From: Capitulum mitella
Taxonomy: Eukaryota > Arthropoda > Thecostraca > Pollicipedomorpha > Pollicipedidae
DNA length: 64,000 bases
Reading direction: 5' to 3'
Assembly (NCBI GenBank): GCA_030062745.1
Contig: CP099849.1
Location: 26,400,144-26,464,143, forward strand
Made by a program: the position numbers and the translations under genes. Of the stretch, positions 13,425-26,000 are shown piece by piece (position 1 is the stretch's first letter; the number at the start of each line of letters is the position of its first letter). The notes beneath the pieces are model-generated. The model was not told the origin of the DNA and searched no databases. It saw only the letters and a program-made list of their open reading frames with translations.

Positions 13425-13489
13425 GTGGTGTTTTGTGACTCGTTCGGCGTTAGTCGATAGTTTGACGCCTCTGCGCCATCGTCGGCCGG

Positions 13490-13740
13490 CAGCGTTGGTT
13501 CCGGTTCCGGCTCCGGCTTTGGTGCTAGCTCTGGCTCCGGGTTCGGTTCCGACTCCGGCTCTGGGTCCGGTTCCAGCTCCGGTCTCCGCTCTGGCCCCGG
13601 CTACGGCTCCAGCTCCGGCTCTGGCTTTAGCTCCGGCTCTAGCCCAGGCTCCGGCTCCAGTTCCGGTTTCGGCTTCGGTTCCGGCTCCAACTCTTGTGCC
13701 AGCGAGCGGCTTGGCGGACGGCTCAGGCTGTGGCTGTCTC
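13490..13740. repeat. GGCTCCG/GGCTCTG hexamer-type repeat
   Basis: Degenerate short tandem repeat alternating GGTTCC, GGCTCC and GGCTCTGG. It produces a long Pro-Ala-Leu open frame purely from its composition; I see no sign that this is translated. Confidence 0.85.
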
Positions 13741-16469
13741 TGAAATCATTTGTACGGGATCCCGTGCGCAATTGTCGATGGTCTTACGCTCCAAACATCA
13801 GGGGGAGTGAAAAACACAATTGAAATGCAGTGAAAAAGTGGTGTGCTTATGTGGCATCCACCAATGTGCACGATCTGGAAGAAATCCCGCTTTCTTTGCG
13901 TTTGAGATACGATTACTTATTGGCAAAATGTTTAGGGGAAGACCCTGTTCCTCCACTTAACCTCACCCTGAGACAAATATGTCTCCGAGGACAAGGTACG
14001 CCGGTAGGTTTCCTGCACGACATACGTAGATACTTATCTTTTTACATAAACTAGATGCCTCCTCGCGCGACACGAAGCTGGGATGGAGATGAGAAAATTA
14101 TTCGTTTGCGAATTTGTTTTGCGCTGGTGGTTTCGAAGCAGGTATTATGCAGGTACCAGTATGCTAATGGTTTCGAAGCAGGTATTATGCAGGTACCCGC
14201 ATGCTGGCCCGTTTGCGCGATGCGCATTTTGAATGCGATGATGGTTGCTTGACCTCATAGCTGTCTCTGGCCTTTCCCGGTTTCTGACGGGGTTTCATCT
14301 TTCGTTTCAGTCTCTGTCTGTCTTCCTTCCTGTCCCAGTGCTAGTTCTAGTCCTCTGTCGTAACCCATCGTTCCAGTCCTCTTCCCCGTGCCGTCTACCT
14401 AAAATCCTTTTCCCGACCCTTGATCCTCTTACCGGTCCCAATTTTCTGTTACGTTCCCCGTCACGATTATCTTGTCCCGGTCGTGTGTTCCACTCTTTAA
14501 TCCTGATTCCTTAGCTAGGTCTCTACCCCTTATCTCGATCCCCTAACGTTCCCCTGAACAGGCCCCCTGTTCTGGGTCTGGTTGCGTTCTGATCCAGGAC
14601 TTGTCTGTCGGTCTCTGCCTAGCTTTGTCTGTCTCTGGACTTAGTCTGCCTCTTCCTAGGTATGCCTTTACACGATCAGTGATATATACGGACGTGCACA
14701 GAATTAATCAGGGAACTTAGTGGTAATATTTTTAACCGCGTGTTACCATTGACGTCGCCAAAATCTTCATTTCAATATAGATAACACGGCTTGCGTCGAC
14801 TTCGCGCGAAATCACGCCATGCACTGGGTTACCTGATGTTGTAGAGCGAAAGGTTGAGTTATGATTATTTTGTTGAAACATCAGAACCACAGAAAACAGG
14901 GCTTTCCGCCAGTGTTAGCGATTTTCTTGCGCAAACCTCGCATGCAGTCGTAATTGCAAACACAAAGAACTCCAAAACCGAAAATGTGCTCTTTTCCAAC
15001 TTGTGCGCCAAGGCTACCCCGTTCGGTGGACCTGTCTACCTTGCGAAACGATTTTCAGTCTCTGCCTAATGACGGGAGGTCGCGGAGTCCCCAAATCGTT
15101 ACCATTACCGTTTGAATTTATCCGCAGCCTAATTTGCAAATTTTGCAAAACGGCGCTTTTCAGGATTCCCACGGTCAGTACCCGGCACGTGCTGGTACCC
15201 GCGCCCCATTTTTCATACCATGCGATTCGTCGATTGATTTCCCGTTGAACGCACTCGGTTCTCCTTTTGGTGTGACCTATGACTTGTCAGATCAGGTGCC
15301 AGGAAGGGAACCGTGTCGGCGGTTGGAAAGCGTCTCGAGCTCGTTTGAAAAGCAGTCGAAATCACGACATGCATCGGTTCGCGTGGTGTCCCATGGCTGG
15401 AACAGCTGTGGTGTGATTAGTGATGGGCACCATTGGGATAGCAAAAGAATGGGCTTGATATTGGTACCGATTTCGTGTCGGAAATGAATTCCTTTGCCTT
15501 CGAAGTTGCAGTGCAAATAGAAACGATCGAAAATTAGCAAATCCTCCCACTTTGGGCGTGTGCCGTCGCCATCCCGTCCGACGGACGGCGTCAGCCCCAC
15601 GCACGATTTCCAGTCGGTATCTTGCTGTGTGAGGTGCTGCGGTCGCCGACTTTGTGTCAACCCTAGTTCCTGAGGCCTACAGTCTGCTTGTTTAAGCCTT
15701 GCAAAACGGGTGATAGGGTGCTGGCGTGCGAGGCACGCGCCGTGTGATGATCTACATACGCTGGTTCTCGCACGATGCGGTTCGCCGATCAGCTCTCAGT
15801 CGATCGCACTCGGCTCTGTTTCGGTACGACCCGGCGTCGCCGAGATCGGGTGCCGTTATACATGAATTATATATATAGTTATACATGTATTCAGTATATT
15901 CATGAGCAGCAGTTCCCACGCAGCATTGCGTAGATTCGAACAGCAACACCTTTGGTTCTGAGCTCATCATACGCCAGTTTAGACATCCAGCGTCATCAGT
16001 CATTTGACCACCGAATTCCAATCTGCTAGGCTCGTTCATTTACTGATCGCCAAACAGTTGCAGAGGCAGTCATCGCACCCTTGAAAATCGCAATATTGCA
16101 CAACCAGCGGGCGACAATGTGGACCATTGCAGCAATGATGCCCCTGGTCCAGAGCAGCACCATTGCACCGGACCGACAGCGCCATCCGGTGGTGAATTTG
16201 GCAACAACGCCCCACGCTTTCGTTGCCGGTGGCGGCACCTGCACAACACTGAGCTTGAAGCCAGGTCCAGTGTTTAGCACGCTTCCTGTGACCAGCATGA
16301 CATTTCGAGCCGATCCAAATGAAAGAAAATCACGAAGACACCGTGGGCAATATTGCTCAACACGCCCGACCTGACCCGGGTCAGACTCTCACGACCTGGA
16401 CGCTGAGCATTGGGGAGGGGGAGAGCACCGGGACTCGGCGTCCATCCACTGTTCAAGCCGCCGCCGCCA
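13741..16469. other. No gene recognised; downstream flank of Neto
   Basis: Several open frames of 70-120 codons have no recognisable domain. A 38-bp stretch is duplicated in tandem near 14127-14200. On the minus strand this lies immediately downstream of the Neto stop, so its right part may be 3' untranslated sequence, but I found no convincing AATAAA signal close to the stop. Confidence 0.4.
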
Positions 16470-16724
16470 TCACAGCTTTACGACAACGTCCGGCGCCGAC
16501 TTGGCCGAGTGCATGCTGGTGGGCCTGTGGGCCATCTCGATAACGGCCTCGGAGCGGTAGCTGCGCGGCGTGGCCAGCCCGCTCGGCTCGTCCTCGTCGT
16601 CCGGGTCGGGCTGCCGGAGCCGGCCCGCCGGGCGCCGGCCGCGCTCCGAGCGGGCCGGGTCGTACGCGGCCGGCGGCGGGTAGTACCTGTAGCCGGCGGC
16701 CGCCGGCGTGCTGGCCGGCGGTCG

Positions 16725-16755
<31 letters not shown>

Positions 16756-17045
16756 GTGGAGGAGCCGCTGGCGCAGCTGTCGCGCGAGTCGCGCCGGCCC
16801 GCCGGCGTCTGGCAGCCGCGCTCGGCCGTCTCCACGTCCAGCTCGATCAAGTCCTCGCGCACCACGCGGCCGCCTCCGTTGCGGTGCGGCGGCCCAGGCG
16901 TCAGTTTGATCTCGATGCCGGGCACGTAGCAGCCGCCGTCGTCGAGCGTGCCGCGCGAGATGACGCGCGGTAGCTCGGCCGGCAGCGCGTCCAGGTCCGC
17001 CTCGCGGGACATCCGCACCATCTCCTGCGGCAGCGACACCAGCCG
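16470..17045 (-). CDS. Neto: Neto exon 9: cytoplasmic tail and stop
   Basis: Encodes residues 396-586 and the stop codon (16470-16472). The tail is rich in Pro, Arg and acidic residues, with ten consecutive prolines near residues 493-502 from GGC/GGT-type repeats, and ends S-A-P-D-V-V-V-K-L, a possible C-terminal PDZ-type or scaffold contact (inference). The acceptor after CACCAG at 17046 keeps phase 0 with exon 8; a second in-frame acceptor seven codons further in (GCCGCAG, then GAGATGGTG) is also possible. The exon is strongly GC-rich, which creates long shadow frames on the other strand. Confidence 0.85.
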
Positions 17046-20000
17046 CTGGTGACCGCACAGCGACAGAACGCCCCGCACAGCCTCCCAACCGCACCAGCAC
17101 AGCTTTCAACATCAAGAGGGGTTTTACTAAGTTTTTGTGGCACTGAGATGTAAACAGTCTGGTACAATGTTGTCAGATATTCTCCGTGGTTTCTCTACAA
17201 AAGCCGCAGAGTGTGATGAAATCTTAGCGTGCGATCTTTGCCACGCTAGGAAAGATTAACGAAAATGCCGACAACTGCGAACAAAATTAGAACCGCGAAT
17301 GAAACCGCTCACGGCGATCAAATTACGGTTGCGGCAACAATAATGTCATGAGGAAATGAAATGATCTCTTACATCATTCGAAGAATTTCATGTTACATCG
17401 TAAATAACAGATGGAGACAAAAATACTCTGCAGGTTGATTTTGTTATCAGTGGAAAAACGAACATCGTAGGATTTACTTCATTTATCGTAAAAATGATTA
17501 AGTTTCAAAGTCACAACGATGGTGCTTGAAATCACTCAGGCAAATATGTGCTTAGCTGAACGCTCACCTCTTTCTCCCGGAAGTCTTCACGGAGTTTTCT
17601 GATGCAATTCCAACACACGGAAAAACACAAACCAAAAAGGAGAGCGCACCCAATGACCATGATCACAATGTTCGCTTTGGTCAGCAACGCCTTGCTGCCG
17701 TTATCTTTATCTGTGTCGCAGTTCTTTTCGTCCAGCTGTTTGTCGCAGTTGTAGTTGCCGTTGCACACGAGTGATGTGCTAATGCAGGTCAGATCATCGC
17801 AGTCGAATTCGTCTTCACCACACTGTTCTGGAAACAAGACGTCAGCATCAGACTAGAGCATCGCGTATCACACATCAATCCAGAACTGCAGGAAAATTGC
17901 GGCAAAGTTGAAAGAAAACCTTAGAAGCTTTCGAGCCTGAAATTAGCAATAAAACTGAATAATGTCCTAGAGATTCGTCACAAAACATCGGATAAAGGGA
18001 GGACATGCTCTGTGACGTCTCAGATCTGCCCTGTTTGCGTCTGAAGCTTAAGGCTCATTAGTCAACAGGATTTATCATCGGACCACTGCCATTGAAATAT
18101 GTAATGTTTGGTTCGCGGTCTTTAAGGGTCAAAAAGCGCGACGCAGACATCAGACCGGCATCACAAACCGCGGAAAGGGATTCACGTTTGCTTGATGAGA
18201 GGGACGCTTTTCGAATAGCCCATGCCGCTGCGAACGGGATGTAAAATTGTCAGTAACACCAAGAGACGATCTCTAAATGTCGTAACATAAGGGTTGAATT
18301 TCCCACTACCATTAAAAAGAAGCGGAGTTTTTGCAGTCGCTGGAGAGAAGCCGACTATCGCCGTAAACAAAGAAAGGAGATACTCCCACCGTCTATTGTT
18401 TCTAGAGAGAGAGGGGGAGGGGGAACCCTCGCCATCTTCAAAGTGTGAAAGAACTCTCATCATCTGTAGACAGCGGAACAGCTCTCACCATCGACAGAGG
18501 GTGATGGAATTCTCATCGTTGCCAGAGAAAAAGGAGCTCCTACCACCGCCAAAAAGTGAACTCTCATCATCTGTAGACAGCGGAAGAGCTCTCACCGTCT
18601 GTGCGCAGTGGAGTGGCTCTCACTGCCTACATGCAATGGAGGAGCTCCCATCAACTGCAGACAATGATGAGCTCTCACCGTCTGTGGACAGCGGAGAAGC
18701 CCTCACCGTGTGTACACAGTGAGGCAGCTCTCGCCGCCTACAGAGAGGTGAGCACCTCCCACCGTCTGCCGACCGGAAGTGGGCTCACCGTCGCGGTCGG
18801 AGTCGATGGAGCGCAGCTCGGTGGCCACGGCCACGACGGACGTCTTCTGGTCCTGCAGGCTGGCCAGCGTCGGCGGCGCGGCGAAGAAGCGGAACGTGAC
18901 GTCCCTGTCTGTCGGCAGCTTCACTGTCTCGGCCTTGCTGCTGCAGAAGTGGGTCTCGCTGATGAGGTGCAGCTCCGGCCCGTACAGGACCTCCACGAAG
19001 TTCAGCTGGCATTCGTTGGGCATGTCCAGCGTGAACTCTTTGAAGGAAATCTGTATCTGTGGGACAACCGGCCGGTTCATGTTACTGGGAAGGGTAGTCT
19101 GGCGGGAGCACGTTTGGTACGTTTTTTTTGCGAATAGTAGCGAAGCTTATGCTTTGTGTTACTTGTTAAGTTGGCATAGCCCAACAGAAAGGTAATTACC
19201 CGGATGCTGCTATTAGTCGATGAATCAGCCTTGTACATCTATTGTTTTTTTACGTGTAAAACAGTATGTGTTATTTAGGTACCCCACATGGAAAACGGAT
19301 ATGTTAAACCTTGAAATAATGCAATTTGAGTTTCCCAAATGATGTAGGAAAAAACTGTTTCGGAGCACCCACCGCACCGTCTAATCTTTCGTACAGACAA
19401 AGAGTCGTCCAATAATTGCAGTATTTTGCTTTTCAGTCAAGGTTTTGCATATTTGACCCAGCCATATATTTAACATGCCCACAGCGACCACCAGATACGA
19501 TTAATTTGTGCACTGTTCGGATGTGGGATGCGGGACACCATCAGCATCACCACACCAGCACACACCAAGCAACAAGTCTACTACACTGGCACGAACGGTG
19601 CACCACCAGACTTCTGTCGCAACACTTTTAGCGCAATGTGCACAAAACAGAAACACGATGTGCAAGAATCGTGCTCCCCAGTTTTGAATGAATCGTGGTT
19701 TCGTCTTGCCTACGCATAATTTCCGCTGCTACATGACACATTCCGACTTCTTCGCAAAAGAGATTCTGGTCCGCGTTTTGTCAGTTTCATTGGGGCATGG
19801 ACTCCTATTTCTCACGAGTCTCGACCTCCACCGTTCGTTCGTGGTGGTCAAGAAAAAGAGTTCGCACAAAAACTCCCACTCGCATCCAAGCACGAGCGCA
19901 TTAACACGGACAACCACCCACGCGTAGATATCTTATATCCCGCATGCTTTATCGACGACTGAAGTTAGTAAATGTTTCTGACGCCCGCGTGACGGGTCGA

Positions 20001-23000
20001 GCGCAACGCACAGCGGACCATTTTCGCAAGTGCTGGTCCGCCGTTTGTTTGGTTAGATATGGAATAGTACTCTGTTTTCCAGTACCTCATAGATTGTAAG
20101 TGTATTTGATGTGACTTAACAGCAGAAATTTAAAATTATTTCTGTCAAGATAATTTTCCTGTTTATGGGATGTAAAGCCATATTAACGAACATTATGGGC
20201 ATTGGCATCTGTGACTGTCCAGCTCTATTTACCGCGCCGCCATTTTCATTCGCTCTTTGAATTAATGGCGCGGTGTGTGGTAGCCGTTCCGCACCGGTGA
20301 TGGCGAGAACTGCGATTGTTCGGTCACTTGTGCCCATTTTGCTACCCGAAAAATGCGGCTAGCAAAATGGGGGGGGGGCAGCTGCTTCCCCTCCCCCCCG
20401 TCCCAATACCCCTGGCCGTATTGTCAGTCATAATCATTATATACACAGTCCATAGACACAGTGTATATTGATAATCTTAATCTTTCCGAGAGAACTGCAG
20501 CGCCCTTCAGATGAAGCAAGCATTTGTCAGGATGATCACTAAGATGAGTGGGCGTTACAGTTGCGGTGCAGCTTCTAATGTCATATTGGCTATTGGATAT
20601 TTGCAGCGATAGGCTACGTTTAGGTAGCCAGGGAAAACACATGCTTGGCACGACCGTCACAATAATAAGACCGTTCGGAAGAGCGCATTGTGTACTATAT
20701 CGCTGTTGATGAACATTTTTCATTTTTCAGCCCATTTTTTCGTGATCGGTGCTGGCGATGCTGCGTGTGCTGCTCCGCGCGCCCACCGCCATGTTATGTC
20801 AATCAGGGGAGCGCTGTCATAAGTTATCGTCCCGGGAACACTAAGTTCGTTACATAGGTATCTGCATTAATGTTCGAACTATGGTAGAAACCCTGGTGCA
20901 CCACGTGCTAGGTGAACTTTTTTTAGTTTCGCTCTTAAACGAGAGATATGGAACAAATACGTACATGTGTGAGGCGTCCCACTGTGAGCACCGTTAGCCG
21001 GCGCGGTCACGGCCGCCAAGTACCAAATTCTGTCCATAGATGGCGTGGAAAGATATGGACCACCATGTCCCGGAACGGGCCGGCTACTGCCCGCACCCTT
21101 CGGCCCCAGTTGGCGAGAACGCCCCATTCCGTACCCCTCAGCCCCAGCTGACCAGAAAGCTCCAGTCCGTACCCATCGACCCCGACTGGACCAGAATACT
21201 CCGGTCCTGACTTCTCGGCCTCAGCCGACCTGAATGCCCCTGTCCATAGCCCTCAGCCCCAGCTGAGCAGAACTGTGCCCCTCTGCCCGCGCTGACCAGA
21301 ACCGTACCTCTCGGTCCCGGTTGACCCGAACACGCCAAGAGCAGTCCAGAGGCACGTCGTTGTCCAGCGCTTGCTGGATCCATTCGTCGGTAATGTTGGC
21401 GGTGGAGATGACCGCCTCCGGCCCAGTCACCTCGAATTTGCACTCGGGCGATGGCGCGTACGCTGCCAACACAGACGCACCCCGCCGCATGCATCACGCT
21501 CTAATAACACCGTTCAGAAGTACGGGACAGCCCGCCGGCGCCACCTGCCGACGTTTTGTCATTGCTCCATTTGTCAGACACGTCAACGCTGTTGGCTTTG
21601 GAGAGCTGTGGGCCACTTTTAAAATACATGTACGTGACGCAGACAACGGGCGTGGATGAATGCACAGGCTTATGTTCGTTGCCGGTGTTAACCTCAGACA
21701 CCTACGTCTTAACACTTGTGAATGTTTGCGTGAATTGCTCGTTCTTCAGTCCGACCATTAAATCAACGCATACGTCGAAAAACTTCCTTTGGATGTCACA
21801 GAAGCGCCGGCCAAACTTCACATAGCATCGGATTACATAGAAAAGAAACTTCTGCTTCATTTCTGCGTGCCAAAATCTGTTCTTTAACATCAATATCTAT
21901 AGTTCGCAGTAATGGTAGAAATAAGAAATACTGAATATCATTCAGTCCACTGCACATGAGAGGGAAGGATGATCGATACAAACAATAAGGCGTCACACGT
22001 CACGCGTCACCGCAACACTCGTTGACGAGCAGCGCCAGCATTCGTAGGCCCTCCGAGCCGGCCTGGTCGTGGCAGCAGCGACAGGAACGCGGCCGCGTGG
22101 GCTCCCGAGCCCGCCGGCGCCAACTCACCCTCATTCTTACGGAATGTGTAGACGGCCCGGAAGCCCCTGTACTGAATGGTGTCGTCCGTTTTGAAGCGCA
22201 GCCAGAGGTGGCTGCCGCTGGATGAGATCATGGACGGAAACTGGTGGCCGCAGAGCCGCGTCAGTTCCGGACTGTACGGTGCACTTCCGTCCCGCACCTG
22301 GAGGACAGACCGTCACAGCTAGCGACCTGCGACCGCCAGACCGTCACAGCTGGCGACTCGCGACCGACGGACCGTCACAGCTGTCTGCCTACCACTGCCA
22401 AGCCGTCACAGTTGCCGATCAGCGACCTTCAAACCGTGGCCGCTGGCGAGCTGCGACCGACAAAACGTCACGGCTGTCGACCCACCAGTGGTATATTGTT
22501 CGAGTTGTCAACCCAACACTGGTTTACTGTCCGGGATGTCAACCCACCACTGGTACACTGTCCGAGATGTCAACCCACCACTGGTACACTGTCCGAGATG
22601 TCGATCCATCACTGGTACACCGTCCGAGCTGTCAACCCACCACTGGTACACTGTCCGAGATGTCAACCCACCACTGGTACACTGTCCGAGATGTCAACCC
22701 ACCACTGGTACACTGTCCGAGATGTCAACCCACCACTGGTACACTGTCCGAGATGTCGATCCATCACTGGTACACCGTCCGAGCTGTCGATCCACCACTG
22801 GTACACCGTCCGAGCTGTCGACCCACCAGTGGTACACCGTCCGAGCTGTCGACCCATCACTGGTACACCGTCCGAGCTGTCGATCCACCAGTGGTACACC
22901 GTCCGAGCTGTCGATCCACCACTGGTACATTGTCCAAGCTATCGTCCTGCGACCGCCCCTCACCCTGTACCGGCGACGCCCGCCCTGTCTGATCACGTTT

Positions 23001-26000
23001 TGTCGCGTGGTAAAAGCCTCGTTCAGTAACAGAGTACAAGCCTCGTTCTGTCCCGGGTACGGGCCATGCTCTGTCTGGGAACGCCTGTACCCGATTTAGT
23101 CTGCTGGTGTTTGTGTGCAGGCATGCCGGTTATGATACGACTGCGCTGAATGTCTGCTAAGACGTTTCTGTAACGGATTTTTTGCTTAAGGGCTTTGTTT
23201 CATAAGAACCATGTCTACGTGGACGTACATAAGGCGAACTATGTCTGCAGGCCAGCTTCCAGGGGTTCTGTCAGCCGTCTATAGGTTTCTAAAATACTGA
23301 AAGGAGAAGAAAGCGGTTCCCAAAAACGGATTTTTTAGATAGAACTTACAACTTTATATGAACGTATAGGACTGAGCAAAGATAAAACAATTTGTTTCTG
23401 TTGGCCTGAAGTCATTTCGCAAGGTTAAATCGAGGCCAAAGGTCAAAATTCGTTTTATGCAAAGCTTCAGGCACTAATTTCCAAAATGAAAAACAATGGG
23501 TATGCATGAATAAAGATAGCGTTCTTTAGTTACGTTTTAAGCTTCAGGCTGATATTAGGTCAAGCCACATAGTTATGACCTAAAATGTTTGCGCATGTAT
23601 GCTAGATTAGGACGGTCATACACAGGACGTTTAGGAATACAGTCAATTGAAATGATTAATATCATTTAAAAGCATTATGATATGAACCCAAGGCCATCTT
23701 AGTTGCTTCCAGGTCATTTGAAGCCATTTGAGGCCAAACGTCTGATGACAACGCTTATAATATTTTATCTGATGAAAATTCCACCAGGACATTCCCCTTT
23801 TTGATGCTCCTGGCACCGCCTATACCTGACACTGCCACTGCCTGTATTGACATTTTGCAAACAATGTAACGCAATTTCCACTTCTTAAGCATATAATTAC
23901 TAACGCAAACTAAAAAAAGTTTAACTTTGATGTTAAGTCAGTTTTCCAAGAAATATGCCTCCCATTTTCCAAGCCTTGTGAACTTCCATGAATTTTGCCC
24001 GAATTCCAAGAGTATTTAGAAAAAATTTCAAACGTACCAAACTTCTGGGCTTAATGGAAAACTTCCCTTGCTTATCTCTCGATTCATGGCAATTACGTGT
24101 AAATCAGTTATTCAACTTTGAAGTTACAGCAAACGAGAAATATCCCCGTTCCGTTTTTTTAACCTGCATCCGCTTCTTGCAACTTTTTCAAACTTTTGTG
24201 CCATAAAAACGTAGTTTACGTCATGATGAATCGATTTCCGCTTTTCTGCGGTCTAATCAGACGGGTAGTTCCCGGGACTTCGGGGGAGGAATAAGCGCTC
24301 TTTCCGGGAAAGCGGCCAAAAGTTATTGGTACGAGAATAGGGTCATATGGGTTACACACACCCTGGGATATGCGAACATTAACGGATCTGTCTGCATGAA
24401 TGCAGACATCCAGCACGATGCATGCGGCGTGGTGGATCTAGCGAGGTACGTCTGTAGGGCACGTCCGTACGAATACGTTTTCGTTTTGGTACGTCTACGC
24501 CCGAGGCGCCTATGGCACCTGGTGCGGTACGCTTTGCAGAATACTTCTGGCCGGGCGCACTTGAAGGATACATGTGGAAGGGTATGCCTAGGAAGTTACA
24601 ATTATCTGTTTACGTCTGGTGGGTTACATCTGGCAGTTTGGGGGGGCACATTTATTGGGGTACATTTGGCGAAACATAAAAAGCGCAGGACTGTAGAAAC
24701 GTTTCACTGAATTGTTCAGTGAACGAAAGGGACAATGGCGGTCTCCAGAAAATCATTGATTACCTATTGCGAAACAAAGTAAAGTGCAAGAACAGCCATG
24801 CGCCAACTTCTCACTCATCATAAATTAGAGCTAAAAACCCAGTAGGAAGCAGCAACATTTGTCATCGTCCATGCTACATCAAAACATTGCTGTTTGCACT
24901 GCACTGTTGGACCATGGAGCGAGGAGTGAACTTACCATTAAAAAGTGAACTTACCATTAAAAAGTCGTTCTCACATCGCGGACTATCCTCAACTTCAAAT
25001 ATGTCCCGAAAATCTATTTCAATAATATGACGTTCGGGAGCTGAAATGAAGAGTTTGGTTTCATTCGTGTAGTAAATGCAGTGAATAACCATCACGCGTT
25101 TTTAATCCCCAGCTGAACCACTAACAACGATTTGTCACCCATCATTGACGACATCGCAGTAAGTGGTCGCCATTAACCATCAGAGCCTTCATTGCCTTGT
25201 GCAGGTTTCGTTTTTTTCTCAAATTTTGGGAATGGTGGCCGTCGATAGGACAAATCGTTATCACAGTGGTGAATTTACGAATGTTACCTTGCGGGTTGTG
25301 CTTAACTTTGAAGGTTAAAACACACATACATCATTTTCAGATCGATCCTATTACTGTGATATGCCGGAATACTTGTTTCTGTTGTCGAGGTTTTCCAGTT
25401 TACCTTTGGCTTAAGACTAACATCTTCCAGCTAATATTTGGACATATTTATTTCAACCGATATCTCCCAAATGATAAAATCGGAAATACTGCAAGGTATT
25501 GATTCTAAGGCAAACACAGTTTTAAAACACTGTTCATTTACGTGTTCGCTGTTAGTTATTCTTGTCATGTCTTACATAAACAACAGCATCATGCGATTCG
25601 CAAAGTCTAGCAACGTTCTCAACAGAGGGAATGCCATTTGCACGCTCCATAATGGGCGGCATATTGTGCTGGGTGCAAAGTCCTGATTTTCTTCTACGTT
25701 ATCGAGGCTCCCGCTTTGTCAAAACCACAAGGCGAATTTCCTGAGTTGTATGAAATTGTTGTGACTGGTTTGGGCTAGAATGCACAGCCTCTTGGTCCCC
25801 GAGTGTCCGTTGTCCAATCCACATCACATCAGTCGCCGATCGAGAGCGAATGGCGCTGAAATATGAAGCTTGCAACTTTGAGATTATGAGTCTGTGTTTG
25901 TCATGTGCTAACAAGAGGAACAGCCTTTAGTGTATACGAATTTTAGCACCCGAACACCCATTTCGTGCCACGTATGCCGCCACTGAATATATGGCCACGA

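Larger units (their letters stand above)
22298..24954 (-). other. Neto: Neto intron 4
   Basis: 2657-base phase-0 intron. Next to exon 5 it contains a large two-part minisatellite (22305-22945), and further in a 5'-truncated piggyBac-type MITE (about 23296-24342). A short tract at 24400-24600 has repeated TACGTC-like words. Confidence 0.8.

Noticed and set aside
13435..13743. Pro-Ala-rich 102-codon frame
   Set aside because: Composition of a hexamer-type repeat; no start context, domain or splice partner.
16410..17115. Long GC-rich frames on the plus strand and in another minus frame
   Set aside because: Shadows of Neto exon 9; the phase that fits exon 8 is the one annotated.
22222..23099. 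Three overlapping open frames of 200-260 codons (plus two on the other strand)
   Set aside because: Produced by a 31-bp minisatellite without stops; it lies in a Neto intron and has no domain.
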